Positions 8,413-16,181 of a DNA stretch of 37,232 nucleotides are shown here, in pieces; position 1 is the stretch's first letter; the number at the start of each line of letters is the position of its first letter. A model generated the notes under the pieces. The model made no database searches. It was not told the origin of the DNA and worked only from the letters and a program-made list of their open reading frames with translations. Position numbers and translations under genes: made by a program. Origin of the DNA: Natronococcus amylolyticus DSM 10524 (lineage in GTDB: Archaea; Halobacteriota; Halobacteria; Halobacteriales; Natrialbaceae); NCBI RefSeq assembly GCF_000337675.1, contig NZ_AOIB01000031.1, forward strand, positions 36,659 to 73,890. The letters run 5' to 3'.

Positions 8413-8607
8413 TTACTGGTATGGTGAGACCACGTCGACGAGGTCGGTGTGGCTGACGAGCATCCGCCGACAGCAGTAGCGGTCGACGCCGAGATCGTCG
8501 AGCACCTCCTGTGGGTCCTCGTCGCCCTGGTTGGCTCGCTCGTCGAACTCCTCCCAGTGTTCGCCGACGACGTTTCCACAGGTGAAACACCGGACCGGTA
8601 CCATCAT
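8413..8607 (-). CDS. rpoN: RNA polymerase subunit N (Rpo10)
   Basis: This 64-residue zinc-binding subunit is homologous to eukaryotic RPB10. The atypical zinc site is complete: CFTC at residues 7-10 and the adjacent pair C45-C46 in YCCRR. The length is normal. Two consecutive ATG codons open the gene (8607 and 8604). The first is used here, as in other haloarchaeal annotations, but initiation at the second would lose only one residue. It follows uS9 after 12 nt. Confidence 0.95.
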   Translation of the reverse strand: MMVPVRCFTCGNVVGEHWEEFDERANQGDEDPQEVLDDLGVDRYCCRRMLVSHTDLVDVVSPYQ

Positions 8608-8619
8608 ATGTGAATCACC

Positions 8620-9018
8620 TCAGCGGTAGGACTTCTGGTAGCGAGCCCGAGCGCCCGGGCCGCCCCACTTCTTCGGTTCGGACTGGCGAACGTCGTTGAC
8701 CAGCAGCGAGCGGTCGAACTCCATGTAGGCGTCGCGGAGCTCGGCGTCGTTGGTGTGCTGGACGATCCCGCGAGCGATGGCGGTGCGGACGGCGTCAGCC
8801 TGTCCGCTGATGCCGCCACCCTCGACGTGGATCTCGATGTCCATCTCGTCGCGGAGTTCGTCGCCGGCGATGCGGAACGGCTCGAGCATCTTGAGTCGCG
8901 ACATCTCCGGTTCGACCAGTTCGACCGGTTTCGAGTTGATACGGACGCGGCCCTCGCCCTCGCGAACGGTTGCGCGGGCGACGGCGGTCTTCTTCTTTCC
9001 ACTCGTGTTCGTTACCAT
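8620..9018 (-). CDS. rps9: 30S ribosomal protein uS9
   Basis: This 132-residue S9 shows the N-terminal [18 protein letters not shown] and the C-terminal [13 protein letters not shown]. The conserved basic tail reaches the decoding-site tRNA. It is basic at both ends and acidic in the middle, as usual in halophiles. The start overlaps the uL13 stop by 7 nt, which supports translational coupling. Confidence 0.96.
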   Translation of the reverse strand: MVTNTSGKKKTAVARATVREGEGRVRINSKPVELVEPEMSRLKMLEPFRIAGDELRDEMDIEIHVEGGGISGQADAVRTAIARGIVQHTNDAELRDAYMEFDRSLLVNDVRQSEPKKWGGPGARARYQKSYR

Positions 9019-9452
9019 GTGACGTTAGCACCTAACTGTTCGCTGACCTCGTGCAGGTGCACGAAGCGGATGTTCGAGAGCCGATCGAGCGACGTGTCCT
9101 CGAGGACCTCTGCCTCGTCGTCCTCGTAGGGGTTGCCGACGTAGACCCGAACGTTGTCGAGCGCCTCCCGGCCGCGGGGCTTCTTGTACGGCAGCATGCC
9201 GCGAACGGAGCGCTTGAGGATCGTGTCGGGTCGCTTCGGGTAGTACGGACCGCTGTCGGAGCCAAGCTCCAGACGCTTGCGGTAGGTTCCGAAGACGTCC
9301 TCGGCGTCGCCGGTGATAACGGCGTCCTCTGCGTTGACGATCGCGACGCGCTCTCCGTCGAGGGCACGCTGTGCGACCTGGCTTGCGACGCGGCCGAGAA
9401 TGCAGTCTCGAGCGTCGACGACGACGTCTGCTTCGAACTCTGCCATGCTCAT
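9012..9452 (-). CDS. rpl13: 50S ribosomal protein uL13
   Basis: This 146-residue L13 has the recognisable [16 protein letters not shown] (13-28), [16 protein letters not shown] and VYVGNPYE blocks. The start could be M1 (9452) or M3 (9446). The first overlaps the eL18 stop by 4 nt and is preferred for coupling. It belongs to the eL18-uL13-uS9 unit known from Haloarcula. Confidence 0.96.
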   Translation of the reverse strand: MSMAEFEADVVVDARDCILGRVASQVAQRALDGERVAIVNAEDAVITGDAEDVFGTYRKRLELGSDSGPYYPKRPDTILKRSVRGMLPYKKPRGREALDNVRVYVGNPYEDDEAEVLEDTSLDRLSNIRFVHLHEVSEQLGANVTW

Positions 9453-9802
9453 CGAATCACCCGGACGTTGGCTCCCTCGGGGTTGTTCTCGAGCACCTGC
9501 TCGAGCGGGACGGTGTCGCCGACCTGTTCGATCTTCGTCTCTGCGGAGGACGAAAAGTCGACGGCGGCGACGGTGACGTTTTTCTGTAGTGCGCCGGATC
9601 CCAGCACCTTGCCGGGAACGACGACGGTCTCTTCCTCGCGTGCGTATCGCTCGATACGGCCCAGATTGACCTCGGCGTGAGTACGCCGGGGCTTCTCGAG
9701 TCGATCCGCAACGTCTTGCCAGACGTCGGCGTCCCGTTCCCGGGACGTCGACTTCAGCTCGGCGATGAGATCGTTGAGCCTCGGATTGGTTTTGCTACTC
9801 AT
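9449..9802 (-). CDS. rpl18e: 50S ribosomal protein eL18 (L18e)
   Basis: This 117-residue archaeal/eukaryotic-specific large-subunit protein has the conserved [12 protein letters not shown] start and [13 protein letters not shown] centre. It is the first protein gene after tRNA-Leu. A strong Shine-Dalgarno sequence (GGAGG, 9809-9813) lies 7 nt before the ATG, in contrast to the leaderless genes nearby. This fits translation from a processed internal leader that carries a 9-bp hairpin. Confidence 0.95.
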   Translation of the reverse strand: MSSKTNPRLNDLIAELKSTSRERDADVWQDVADRLEKPRRTHAEVNLGRIERYAREEETVVVPGKVLGSGALQKNVTVAAVDFSSSAETKIEQVGDTVPLEQVLENNPEGANVRVIR

Positions 9803-9985
9803 TGGTTTCCTCCAAATACTGCGGGCACGCGACGAGACGGGAAACTGTCTCGTCGGTGCAGTTGATTGCTGAGAAGTGGATGCAGGGAGCAGGATTTGAA
9901 CCGTCGGGAGACGCTGTCGCGACTCCCGTAGCTCAAACCCGTGCGTTCCATTTTTGCGGCTCTTCCGTTCGGTCGAGCCGAAAAA
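9803..9985 (-). promoter_or_regulatory. Structured leader between tRNA-Leu and eL18
   Basis: In transcript order this 183-nt spacer holds several elements. A T5 run comes directly after the tRNA. A 6-bp hairpin follows (9975-9980 with 9957-9962, loop 12). A second 6-bp hairpin comes next (9923-9928 with 9905-9910). A 22-nt copy of the tRNA-Leu 3' end is at 9881-9902. A perfect 9-bp hairpin (9847-9855 with 9830-9838, loop 8) stands just upstream of the GGAGG of eL18. These could separate the tRNA from the mRNA, terminate some transcripts, or regulate ribosomal-protein translation. None of these roles is shown. Confidence 0.5.
9881..9902 (-). repeat. 22-nt copy of the tRNA-Leu 3' end
   Basis: The sequence is identical to 9986-10007, the T-loop 3' half, acceptor 3' strand and discriminator base of tRNA-Leu(CAG). 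It has the same orientation, with start points 105 bp apart. The bases before it do not complete a T-stem, so it is not a functional tRNA. The geometry is that of an attachment-site duplication or a decayed tRNA duplicate. Confidence 0.7.
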
Positions 9986-10070
9986 TGCAGGGAGCAGGAT
10001 TTGAACCTGCGGACTCCTACGAGACAGCGCCCTGAACGCTGCGCCGTTGGCCTGACTTGGCTATCCCTGC
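9986..10070 (-). tRNA. tRNA-Leu(CAG)
   Basis: An 85-nt tRNA with acceptor stem GCAGGGA/TCCCTGC and discriminator A. The anticodon arm is CAGCG-TTCAGGG-CGCTG, which gives anticodon CAG. A long type-II variable arm and the T-arm GCAGG-TTCAAAT-CCTGC are present. CCA is not encoded. It reads CUG codons, the commonest Leu codon in this GC-rich genome. It is the first gene of the operon with eL18, uL13, uS9, rpoN, rpoK, eno and rps2. Cotranscription of tRNA-Leu with S9-operon genes has been described in Haloarcula marismortui. Confidence 0.96.
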
Positions 10071-10096
10071 TCGCACTTCCGTCTACCCGTCGCCCC

Positions 10097-10102
10097 TTCA
10101 AA
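10097..10102 (-). promoter_or_regulatory. TATA-like box of the tRNA-Leu/eL18 operon
   Basis: TTTGAA on the minus strand is centred about 26 nt before position 10073, which would start the transcript a few bases before the tRNA 5' end. The match is weak and rests on spacing. Confidence 0.35.
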
Positions 10103-10201
10103 CCCCTTTCGATTCGAGCTGCCGACGTCCCGCCAGTCTCGCTGGAGACGGCGCTGGCGAGGAACGCGTCGGCGACGTGGGTTTGGGGGCGTCGGATCAT
10201 A

Positions 10202-10951
10202 TTATAGCTGTACTGCCTCTTCGAGTTCGGTCGCGCGCGCCTCGATCGAGTCGACGGCTCGCGTGACCAGTTCTTCGACGCTGAAGGAGCCGTCCGTCTC
10301 CACGTGGAAGACGAAGGCGTTCGGGACGTCCTCCAGATGGACCTCCTTGCCGGGATGGCGGGTCGAGAGGTCGTGGTCGAACTCGCTTGTCGGCACGAGT
10401 TCACCGTTCTCCTCGACGACTCCCCGGACGATCTGGGATTCGGGCTCCTGGAACTCCGGCAGGTCGTCGACGACCTCCACGCGCTGGAGGTGTCGGTAGC
10501 CGACCGCGACCCCGCCCTGGTGTTTCGCGTGGTTCTTCCCGCGCTCGAGTCGGGCCTCGGCCTCGGCCTCGAGGCGCTGGCCCTCTTTGAGCTCGATGAT
10601 CGGGACGTTCTCGTCGGCGGCTTCGACGAGCGAGTCGCTCGAGACGAGATCGCCCGAGTAGGCGGTGGCCGGTCCTTCGACGTCGATCGAGAGCGTCACG
10701 GTGTCGTCCTCGACGAACTCGCCTTCCGGCGGGGTCGTCAGCGGAACGAGCCCGAGTCGCAGGGCGAGCTGTTCGTCGAACATCACCGACGAGTTCTCGA
10801 CGAACCGGACGGTGTCGATCGCCATCGTCGGGACGTCGGCGACCATCGCGCGACGGATCCCGTTGGCGAACGCGGGGGTGATCCCGCGGACGAGGAATCG
10901 ACCCTCTCGATTCCCGCGTTCGACGAACTCGACGTCGTACTCCTCACTCAT
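10202..10951 (-). CDS. rpoD: RNA polymerase subunit D (Rpo3)
   Basis: This 249-residue subunit corresponds to bacterial alpha and eukaryotic RPB3 and nucleates polymerase assembly with subunits L, N and P. The conserved N-terminus is [18 protein letters not shown], and [15 protein letters not shown] marks the dimerisation domain. The protein contains no cysteine at all. The 4Fe-4S cluster domain of some archaeal RpoD proteins therefore cannot bind a cluster. It is the last gene of the tRNA-Ser/uS13 unit, 3 nt after uS11. A 131-nt gap then leads to tRNA-Leu. Confidence 0.95.
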   Translation of the reverse strand: MSEEYDVEFVERGNREGRFLVRGITPAFANGIRRAMVADVPTMAIDTVRFVENSSVMFDEQLALRLGLVPLTTPPEGEFVEDDTVTLSIDVEGPATAYSGDLVSSDSLVEAADENVPIIELKEGQRLEAEAEARLERGKNHAKHQGGVAVGYRHLQRVEVVDDLPEFQEPESQIVRGVVEENGELVPTSEFDHDLSTRHPGKEVHLEDVPNAFVFHVETDGSFSVEELVTRAVDSIEARATELEEAVQL

Positions 10952-10954
10952 GGG

Positions 10955-11344
10955 TTAGTAGCCGCCCTTGCCTTTGGGTGCGCGCGATCCGTCGTGCGGG
11001 ATCGGCGTGACGTCCTCGATGCGCCCGATCTCGATGCCCGAGCGGGCCAGCGCGCGGATCGTCGCCTGCGCGCCGGGACCGGGGGACTTCTGGAGGTTGC
11101 CGCCGGGACCGCGCACGCGAACGTGCAGGCCCGTGATGCCGGCAGCCTTGACCTCCTCGGCGATCGACTCGGCCATTTGCATCGCCGCGTACGGCGAGGC
11201 CTCGTCGCGGTTCTGCTTGACCGCGGTCCCGCCGGAGGACTTGGCGATCGTCTCCGACCCGGTGAGGTCGGTGACGGTCATGATCGTGTTGTTGAACGAT
11301 GCGTGCACGTGGGCTACGCCCCACTTCTCGTCGTCCTGGCTCAT
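10955..11344 (-). CDS. rps11: 30S ribosomal protein uS11
   Basis: This 129-residue S11 has [18 protein letters not shown] and, near the C-terminus, the typical ITPIPHDG-type block (here [18 protein letters not shown]). The ATG at 11344 follows the uS4 stop by a single base. It is part of the archaeal S13-S4-S11-RpoD order, the same as in the bacterial alpha operon. Confidence 0.96.
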   Translation of the reverse strand: MSQDDEKWGVAHVHASFNNTIMTVTDLTGSETIAKSSGGTAVKQNRDEASPYAAMQMAESIAEEVKAAGITGLHVRVRGPGGNLQKSPGPGAQATIRALARSGIEIGRIEDVTPIPHDGSRAPKGKGGY

Positions 11345-11345
11345 G

Positions 11346-11867
11346 TTATTGCTCCTCCGCGCGTTCCGGGTGCAGGTCGTCCGACAGCGGGCTGTTCTCC
11401 TCGAAGCCGACGAGATCCTCCTCGTCGATGTCGACGACGTAAGAGGGGACCCGGTGGCGCTGGCCGTCGACCACGATGTGGCCGTGGACGATGAACTGAC
11501 GGGCCTGCTGGGTCGTGTTCGCGAACCCCTTCCGGTAGACGACCGTCTGGAGACGGCGCTCGAGGACGTCCTCGATCTCGAGGGAGAGAACGTCGCCGAG
11601 CTCGTCGGCCTCGTTGAGGATGCCGACGCGCTTGAGCCGTCCGAGGAACTCCTCGGAGCGGCGCATGACGGTCTCGTCGTCCTGTGCCTGACCGAGCAGG
11701 TCACGAGCCTCGCGTCGGTAGGAACGAAGCTCGGACTGCGCTCGCCAGAGTTCCTCCTTGTTCGAGAGCCCGTAGCGCTCGACCAGCGAGTGTTCGTCGG
11801 CGATGCGCTCGCCCTGGTAGGGATGATTCGGCGTCTCGTACTGCTTGGTGTCGGTTCCGAGCGGCAT
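11346..11867 (-). CDS. rps4: 30S ribosomal protein uS4
   Basis: This 173-residue primary rRNA-binding protein carries the S4 RNA-binding domain ([20 protein letters not shown], then [21 protein letters not shown], about 105-150). The archaeal N-terminus ([20 protein letters not shown]) lacks the bacterial zinc region. Its first base overlaps the uS13 stop (TAATG-type junction). Confidence 0.96.
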   Translation of the reverse strand: MPLGTDTKQYETPNHPYQGERIADEHSLVERYGLSNKEELWRAQSELRSYRREARDLLGQAQDDETVMRRSEEFLGRLKRVGILNEADELGDVLSLEIEDVLERRLQTVVYRKGFANTTQQARQFIVHGHIVVDGQRHRVPSYVVDIDEEDLVGFEENSPLSDDLHPERAEEQ

Positions 11868-12382
11868 TATTCGTCATCCTCCTCGGCGGCTTCCTCTTCC
11901 TGTTCCTCGCGGATCTCCTCGACGTTGACGCCGATGGTGCCCTCCGTACGACCGGTGGACTTCGTTCGCTGGCCGCGGACCTTCTGGCCGCGCTTGTGGC
12001 GAACGCCCCTGTAGGAGTCGATCATCTTCATCCGGTTGATGTCGTGCTGTCGGGTCAACTGGAGATCGTTGCCGATCTCGTGGGTTGTTTCGCCGGTGTA
12101 GAAGTCGTTCTGGCGGTTGTTGAGCCAGTCCGGGACTTCGTCGGCGTAGTTCTCTACGACTGTCACGACCTCGTCGATGACGTCTTCGTCGAGTCGGCCG
12201 AACGTTGCCGTTCGGTCGACGCCCGCTTTCTCGGCGATGAGTCGGGCGGTCCGACGACCGATCCCGTTCATCTCCGAGAGCGAGCGTTCGACGGACTTCG
12301 TCCCGTCGAGGTCGGTTTGACCGATGCGGACGAAGTACTGAAGGTCTTCGTCCTCTTGCTCTTGAGGTTCTTCCTCGCTCAT
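11867..12382 (-). CDS. rps13: 30S ribosomal protein uS13
   Basis: This 171-residue S13 has the core [36 protein letters not shown] and the C-terminal [20 protein letters not shown] that contacts tRNA. Both ends carry acidic extensions made almost wholly of Glu, Asp, Gln and Ala, typical of halophiles. The first protein gene after tRNA-Ser; no strong Shine-Dalgarno is seen before its ATG. Confidence 0.96.
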   Translation of the reverse strand: MSEEEPQEQEDEDLQYFVRIGQTDLDGTKSVERSLSEMNGIGRRTARLIAEKAGVDRTATFGRLDEDVIDEVVTVVENYADEVPDWLNNRQNDFYTGETTHEIGNDLQLTRQHDINRMKMIDSYRGVRHKRGQKVRGQRTKSTGRTEGTIGVNVEEIREEQEEEAAEEDDE

Positions 12383-12453
12383 GTGTGGTGAATCTGTGTC
12401 TGGTGTGCGCGCGTTTCAGAGCCGACCGACTGGACGTCGATCGGGTAAGCCGA

Positions 12454-12536
12454 CGTCGTGGCGGGGATTTGAACCCCGGAGGCTTGACGCCACATGGTTA
12501 GCAACCATGCGCCTTGGGCCGCTTGGCTACCACGAC
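12454..12536 (-). tRNA. tRNA-Ser(GCT)
   Basis: An 83-nt type-II tRNA with acceptor GTCGTGG/CCACGAC and discriminator G, the serine identity base. The anticodon arm CATGG-TTGCTAA-CCATG gives anticodon GCT for AGC/AGT codons. The variable arm is long and the T-arm has GGTTCAAATCC. CCA is not encoded. It is followed after 71 nt by uS13 and is probably cotranscribed with it. Confidence 0.96.
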
Positions 12537-12617
12537 ACGGTGTGTTGTATCGTCGCCCGTACGGACTCGGGGACGGCGTCCCCTGCACGTATTGCACTCA
12601 CACCTATCGCCGATGGG

Positions 12618-12625
12618 TACTTAAG
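12618..12625 (-). promoter_or_regulatory. TATA-like box of tRNA-Ser and the uS13 operon
   Basis: The minus strand reads GCTTAAGT here, a good haloarchaeal TATA box. The start would be near 12595, about 59 nt before the tRNA. The short leader would contain the hairpin GGGGAC-GCC-GTCCCC (about 12570-12585), which RNase P would remove. Confidence 0.5.
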
Positions 12626-12682
12626 CGCAACGAATCCCCTCGACTGCGGGCGCCAGACGTTGACAAAACGGAAGGACCGGCG

Positions 12683-12689
12683 CTTATTA
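12683..12689 (+). promoter_or_regulatory. TATA-like box of the DUF4129-DUF58 cluster
   Basis: CTTATTA is centred about 31 nt before the GTG at 12717. This supports that GTG as start, with a leader of only a few bases. Confidence 0.5.
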
Positions 12690-12716
12690 CCGACGCCTTC
12701 GTACCGCCGTCAACGC

Positions 12717-13643
12717 GTGTCACGAAGAACCGTCCTCGTTCGCCTCGTCGCCGCGGCCGCCGCGATCGTCGCAATCGGGCTGGCCGCGGCGACCGTTCGC
12801 TCACCACTCGAGACCGGTGGCTCCGGTGGGACGGGAACTGGCGACGGGGACGGAACGGGAACCGGACAGCCGCCCGAACCCGACCCCCAGACCGGCAGCG
12901 AGATCCCGCCGTTTCTCGAGTACCTCCTCTACGCCGTCGTTGCCCTGCTGGCGATCGTCCTGGTCTGGTACCTGCTGGCCCACCGCCGGGACGCCGTTCG
13001 ACTGCTCGCGATCGCCCTCGTCGTCGCGCTCGTCGCCCTCGGGCTGGCGTACGCGCTGGCGTCCCTCGGTACGGTCCCGCTCGGCGGCGAGGAGCCGGCC
13101 GGCGACGAACCCGAGGAGCCAGGTATCGGCGAGGAGGGGGGTGAGCCCGGGGAGGGTGACGGCGAGCGATCGGTGCCCACGGGCCCGTTGCTCGGCGTTC
13201 TGGCCGTTCTCGCCGCCGTCTTCGTCGGCGGGCTCCTGCTGACTCGGAACGCGACCGAACCGACGTCTCCGCCCTCTGAAGCGACACCCGAAGATAAGGG
13301 ACGAGCGCCGACCGAGGCCGAGGCCGCCGCCGTCGGCTCCGCCGCGGGTCGCGCGGCCGACCGAATCGACGAGGGGACCGCCGCCGACAACGAGGTGTAC
13401 CGCGCCTGGCGGGAGATGACCGCGCCCCTTGAGGTCGAGCGCCCCGACTCGAGCACGCCTCGGGAGTTCGCCGACGCCGCGATCGAAGCCGGACTCGAGC
13501 GCGACCACGTCGAGGAACTCACCCGGCTGTTCGAGGACGTCAGGTACGGCGACAGCGAGACGACGGCGGCGATGGAGCGACGGGCCGTGTCGGTCCTCCG
13601 GAAGATCGAGTCCGAGTACGCCGACGGAGGCGACGGAACGTGA
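12717..13643 (+). CDS. DUF4129-domain membrane protein
   Basis: This 308-residue protein starts at a GTG (VSRRTVLVRL) chosen from the TATA spacing and the signal-like N-terminus. It has hydrophobic helices at about 10-26, 64-84, 89-115 and 160-176. Gly/Glu-rich extracellular or linker segments lie between them. A cytoplasmic C-terminal DUF4129 domain occupies about 200-305 (NEVYRAWREMTAPLEV, RPDSSTPREFADAAIEAGL). DUF4129 proteins usually accompany DUF58, transglutaminase and MoxR ATPase genes in surface or cell-envelope maturation modules of unknown substrate. The stop overlaps the next start by 4 nt. Confidence 0.75.
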   Translation: MSRRTVLVRLVAAAAAIVAIGLAAATVRSPLETGGSGGTGTGDGDGTGTGQPPEPDPQTGSEIPPFLEYLLYAVVALLAIVLVWYLLAHRRDAVRLLAIALVVALVALGLAYALASLGTVPLGGEEPAGDEPEEPGIGEEGGEPGEGDGERSVPTGPLLGVLAVLAAVFVGGLLLTRNATEPTSPPSEATPEDKGRAPTEAEAAAVGSAAGRAADRIDEGTAADNEVYRAWREMTAPLEVERPDSSTPREFADAAIEAGLERDHVEELTRLFEDVRYGDSETTAAMERRAVSVLRKIESEYADGGDGT

Positions 13644-15586
13644 ACCGCCGAGCCGTCGCGCTGGCGTTCGGCCTGGCGGCGTTCGTCGCCGCGCTTGCCG
13701 TCCTCGCCGGCGTCCTCGAGTTCGGACTCGCACAGCCGGTGATCGTCGTCGTCGGTCTCGCCGCGATCGGGATCGGCCTTCGGGCGCTGTTTGCCCGCGA
13801 GCCGCCCCGAAACGTCGGCACGCCCGACCCCGAGCGCCCGACTGACGTTCCCGTCCCGGGCGAAACCCTCCGGGAGTCGCTCGGGGCCTTCCGGTCGGTC
13901 GAGACGAGCTATGCGGTGACGAGCCGCAGAACCGTCGAGGGGCTTCGAGCTGCGGCGATCGCGGTCTGCTCGCGGTTCGGTGGGGACGGCGAGGAGCAGG
14001 CCCGAGAGCGCGTCGAGTCCGGGGAGTGGACCGACGACGCCGTCGCCGCCGCCTTCCTCTCGCCCTCGCTCGAGCGACCGTCGGGATCGGTTCGAGACAG
14101 AATCGCCGCCGTTGCCGGTCCCGGGTCGCGGTTCGACGACGGCGTTCGACGCGCGGTCGCCGCCATCGCGAGGGTCGGCGACGGCGAGAGCGACGGCTCG
14201 CTTCCCCGGTACGACCCCGGCGAGGGACGACCCGTTCGCGATCGGGGAACACGGACCGCCACGGACCCGATCGACGGCACCCAACGGCGCCGCGAGCGCG
14301 CGACGAACTACTGGCACGGAATCGGCGTTGTCGCGCTGCTGGCCGTCGGCGTCGGGGTCGTTTCCGAGGCCCCCGCGGTCGTCCTGGCCGGCGTCGTCGG
14401 CGTCGGCTACGCCGGCTTCTCCCGGGCGTTCGAGCCGCCCGAACTCGAGCTCTCGGTCGATCGCGAGCTGAGCGACGACGAGCCCGCACCCGGCGACGAG
14501 ATCGACGTGACGGTGACGATCACCAACGAGCGCGACGGGTTCGTCCCTGACCTCCGGATCGTCGACGGCGTCCCCGCAGGGATGGCCGTCGTCGAGGGCT
14601 CGAGTCGGCTCGGAACCGCGCTCCGGCCCGGCGAGTCGGTTCGCCTCGAGTACTCGGTCGCGGTCGGGCGCGGCAGTCACGAGTTCGATCCCGTGCTCGC
14701 GGTCGTCGGCGACCTCTCGCGTTCGACCGAACGCGAGTACTTGGTCAGCGCGGAGACGACGGTCGTCTGCGAGCCCGAACTGCAACCGGTCGCAGCACCG
14801 GTTCCACTGCGTCCCGCCGGGGCCACCGTCTCGGGTCGACTTCGAACGGAAGAGGCGGGCGCCGGGACGACCTTCCACTCGGTCCGGCAGTACCGGAGGG
14901 GCGACCCCCTCGCTCGGGTCGACTGGAACCGCCGCGCCAGAACCGGCGAGCTGGCGACGCTGCAGTTCCACGAGGAGCGCTCGGCCCGCGTCGTCGTCCT
15001 GGTCGACGCCCGACGGGACGCCTACCTGGCGCCCGACTCCGAGACCACCCACGCCGTCGATCGGTCGGTCGCCGCGGCGGGCCGGATCGCCACCTCGCTG
15101 CTGGCCGAGGGTGACACTGTCGGCCTGGCGGGTCTCGGAGCGATCGACCGGAATCGGGATGAGGAGCCCTGCTGGCTCGCGCCCGCCGCGGGTCGCCACC
15201 ACGAGGTCCGGCTAGCGGAGCTCCTCGCGAGCCACCCGCAGTTCTCGACGATCCCGCCGACGAACGAGGGGCGGTGGCTCTGGCAGCTTCGGGGGCTCAG
15301 GCGACGACTCGCGACCGGGACGCAGATCGTCTTCCTGACGCCGCTTTGTGACGGCGTCTCGGAAGACATCGCGCGCCGGCTCGACTCCCGGGGGTATCCG
15401 GTCACGATCGTCAGCCCGGATCCGACCGCCGACGGCACCGCCAGCGAGCGACTGGCCCGCGTCGCCAGGACGGTCCGAAAGTTCGACCTCCGGCGGGCGG
15501 GGATCCCCGTGGTCGACTGGCCCGCCGACGAGTCGATCGACACCGTCTTCGCCCGGCGAGCCGCGAGCGCGGGTGATCGCCGGTGA
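13640..15586 (+). CDS. DUF7269-DUF58 fusion protein
   Basis: A 648-residue protein starting at a GTG that overlaps the previous stop. Two N-terminal helices (5-27, 33-52) and a cytoplasmic part to about residue 215 resemble the haloarchaeal DUF7269 family. From about residue 225 it matches DUF58 proteins: a helix pair (228-260), an extracellular beta-rich part (DIDVTVTITNERDG-like, about 286-375), and the DUF58 signature VRQYRRGDPLARVDW (415-429). A von Willebrand A-like domain follows. Its metal site, normally DxSxS, reads DARRD (456-460) and is degenerate. No in-frame ATG or GTG lies near the junction, so this is a true fusion of genes that are often separate. The role is probably envelope-related; the substrate is unknown. 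Confidence 0.78.
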   Translation: MNRRAVALAFGLAAFVAALAVLAGVLEFGLAQPVIVVVGLAAIGIGLRALFAREPPRNVGTPDPERPTDVPVPGETLRESLGAFRSVETSYAVTSRRTVEGLRAAAIAVCSRFGGDGEEQARERVESGEWTDDAVAAAFLSPSLERPSGSVRDRIAAVAGPGSRFDDGVRRAVAAIARVGDGESDGSLPRYDPGEGRPVRDRGTRTATDPIDGTQRRRERATNYWHGIGVVALLAVGVGVVSEAPAVVLAGVVGVGYAGFSRAFEPPELELSVDRELSDDEPAPGDEIDVTVTITNERDGFVPDLRIVDGVPAGMAVVEGSSRLGTALRPGESVRLEYSVAVGRGSHEFDPVLAVVGDLSRSTEREYLVSAETTVVCEPELQPVAAPVPLRPAGATVSGRLRTEEAGAGTTFHSVRQYRRGDPLARVDWNRRARTGELATLQFHEERSARVVVLVDARRDAYLAPDSETTHAVDRSVAAAGRIATSLLAEGDTVGLAGLGAIDRNRDEEPCWLAPAAGRHHEVRLAELLASHPQFSTIPPTNEGRWLWQLRGLRRRLATGTQIVFLTPLCDGVSEDIARRLDSRGYPVTIVSPDPTADGTASERLARVARTVRKFDLRRAGIPVVDWPADESIDTVFARRAASAGDRR

Positions 15587-16119
15587 GCGAGATCACCCGC
15601 CGACCGGCCGTTCGCTCGAGCGTCACCGCCGGCGCCGTCGTCCTCGTTGTCGTCCTCGCCGCGGGGAGCCAGTCGGCGAGCGCCCTCGGGTTCGGCGCGG
15701 TTGGCGGGCTCGTCTTCACCGTCGGGCTGGTAACCGGCCGTCACCGCGCCGTCGACGTTGGCGCGCTCGCGCTCTTCCTCGGGGTGGTCGCCGGCGGGCT
15801 CGAGGCGACCGCGGTCGAGGCGACGATCGTCGCCACGGTCGCGACCGTCGTCGCCTGGGACCTCGCTCACGGGGCGATCGCGCTCGGCGATCAGCTCGGT
15901 CGCGAAGCCGAGACGCGCCGACTCGAGGCGGTTCGGGCGTTCTCGAGTCTTCTCGTGGGGTTGCTATCGGGGACTGTCGGTTACGCAGTGTACGTCTTCG
16001 GAGGAAGCGGACAGCCGGTCGCGGCCGTCGTCCTGTTGCTCGTCGCAGCGGTACTGATCGTCGTCGGATTCGGCGGCGGACGGGCGGGATCGAGCCGTCG
16101 ACGGCGAGCCCGTTACTGA
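15583..16119 (+). CDS. DUF7519-family membrane protein
   Basis: A 178-residue protein with five or so hydrophobic helices (about 14-32, 35-50, 57-72, 78-96, 120-165) and a short basic C-terminus (GRAGSSRRRRARY). It starts at a GTG overlapping the DUF58 stop by 4 nt. It is the last gene of the DUF4129-DUF58 cluster, where this small family normally sits. It may be the membrane anchor or a channel-like partner of the DUF58 protein; nothing in the sequence gives a catalytic role. Confidence 0.65.
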   Translation: MSEITRRPAVRSSVTAGAVVLVVVLAAGSQSASALGFGAVGGLVFTVGLVTGRHRAVDVGALALFLGVVAGGLEATAVEATIVATVATVVAWDLAHGAIALGDQLGREAETRRLEAVRAFSSLLVGLLSGTVGYAVYVFGGSGQPVAAVVLLLVAAVLIVVGFGGGRAGSSRRRRARY

Positions 16120-16147
16120 ACAAGCGGAGCCGTAGAGCGTGTCGGCC

Positions 16148-16158
16148 AAAATAATTTT
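16148..16158 (+). promoter_or_regulatory. TATA-like box of the Tat lipoprotein gene
   Basis: AAAATAATTTT is a strongly A/T-rich box in a GC-rich region, centred 29 nt before the ATG at 16182. This indicates an almost leaderless transcript separate from the DUF58 cluster. Confidence 0.5.
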
Positions 16159-16181
16159 GTGTACTGACAGAAACGACCGGT

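Noticed and set aside
9881-9955. A second tRNA gene beside tRNA-Leu
   Set aside because: Only the 3' 22 nt match. The T-stem and other arms do not fold, and no 5' acceptor strand is found.
9881-10007. An integrated mobile element bounded by tRNA-Leu repeats
   Set aside because: Only 83 nt lie between the copies and they hold no integrase or other gene. At most this is a scar.
12801-15202. Very long minus-strand frames opposite the DUF4129-DUF58 genes
   Set aside because: They are rich in Arg or mixed residues, without domains or promoters. The plus-strand genes overlap by ATGA-type junctions and have clear membrane segments.
13640-15586. Two separate genes for DUF7269 and DUF58
   Set aside because: The frame is open throughout and no ATG or GTG occurs in frame near the junction, so one fused gene is the simpler reading.
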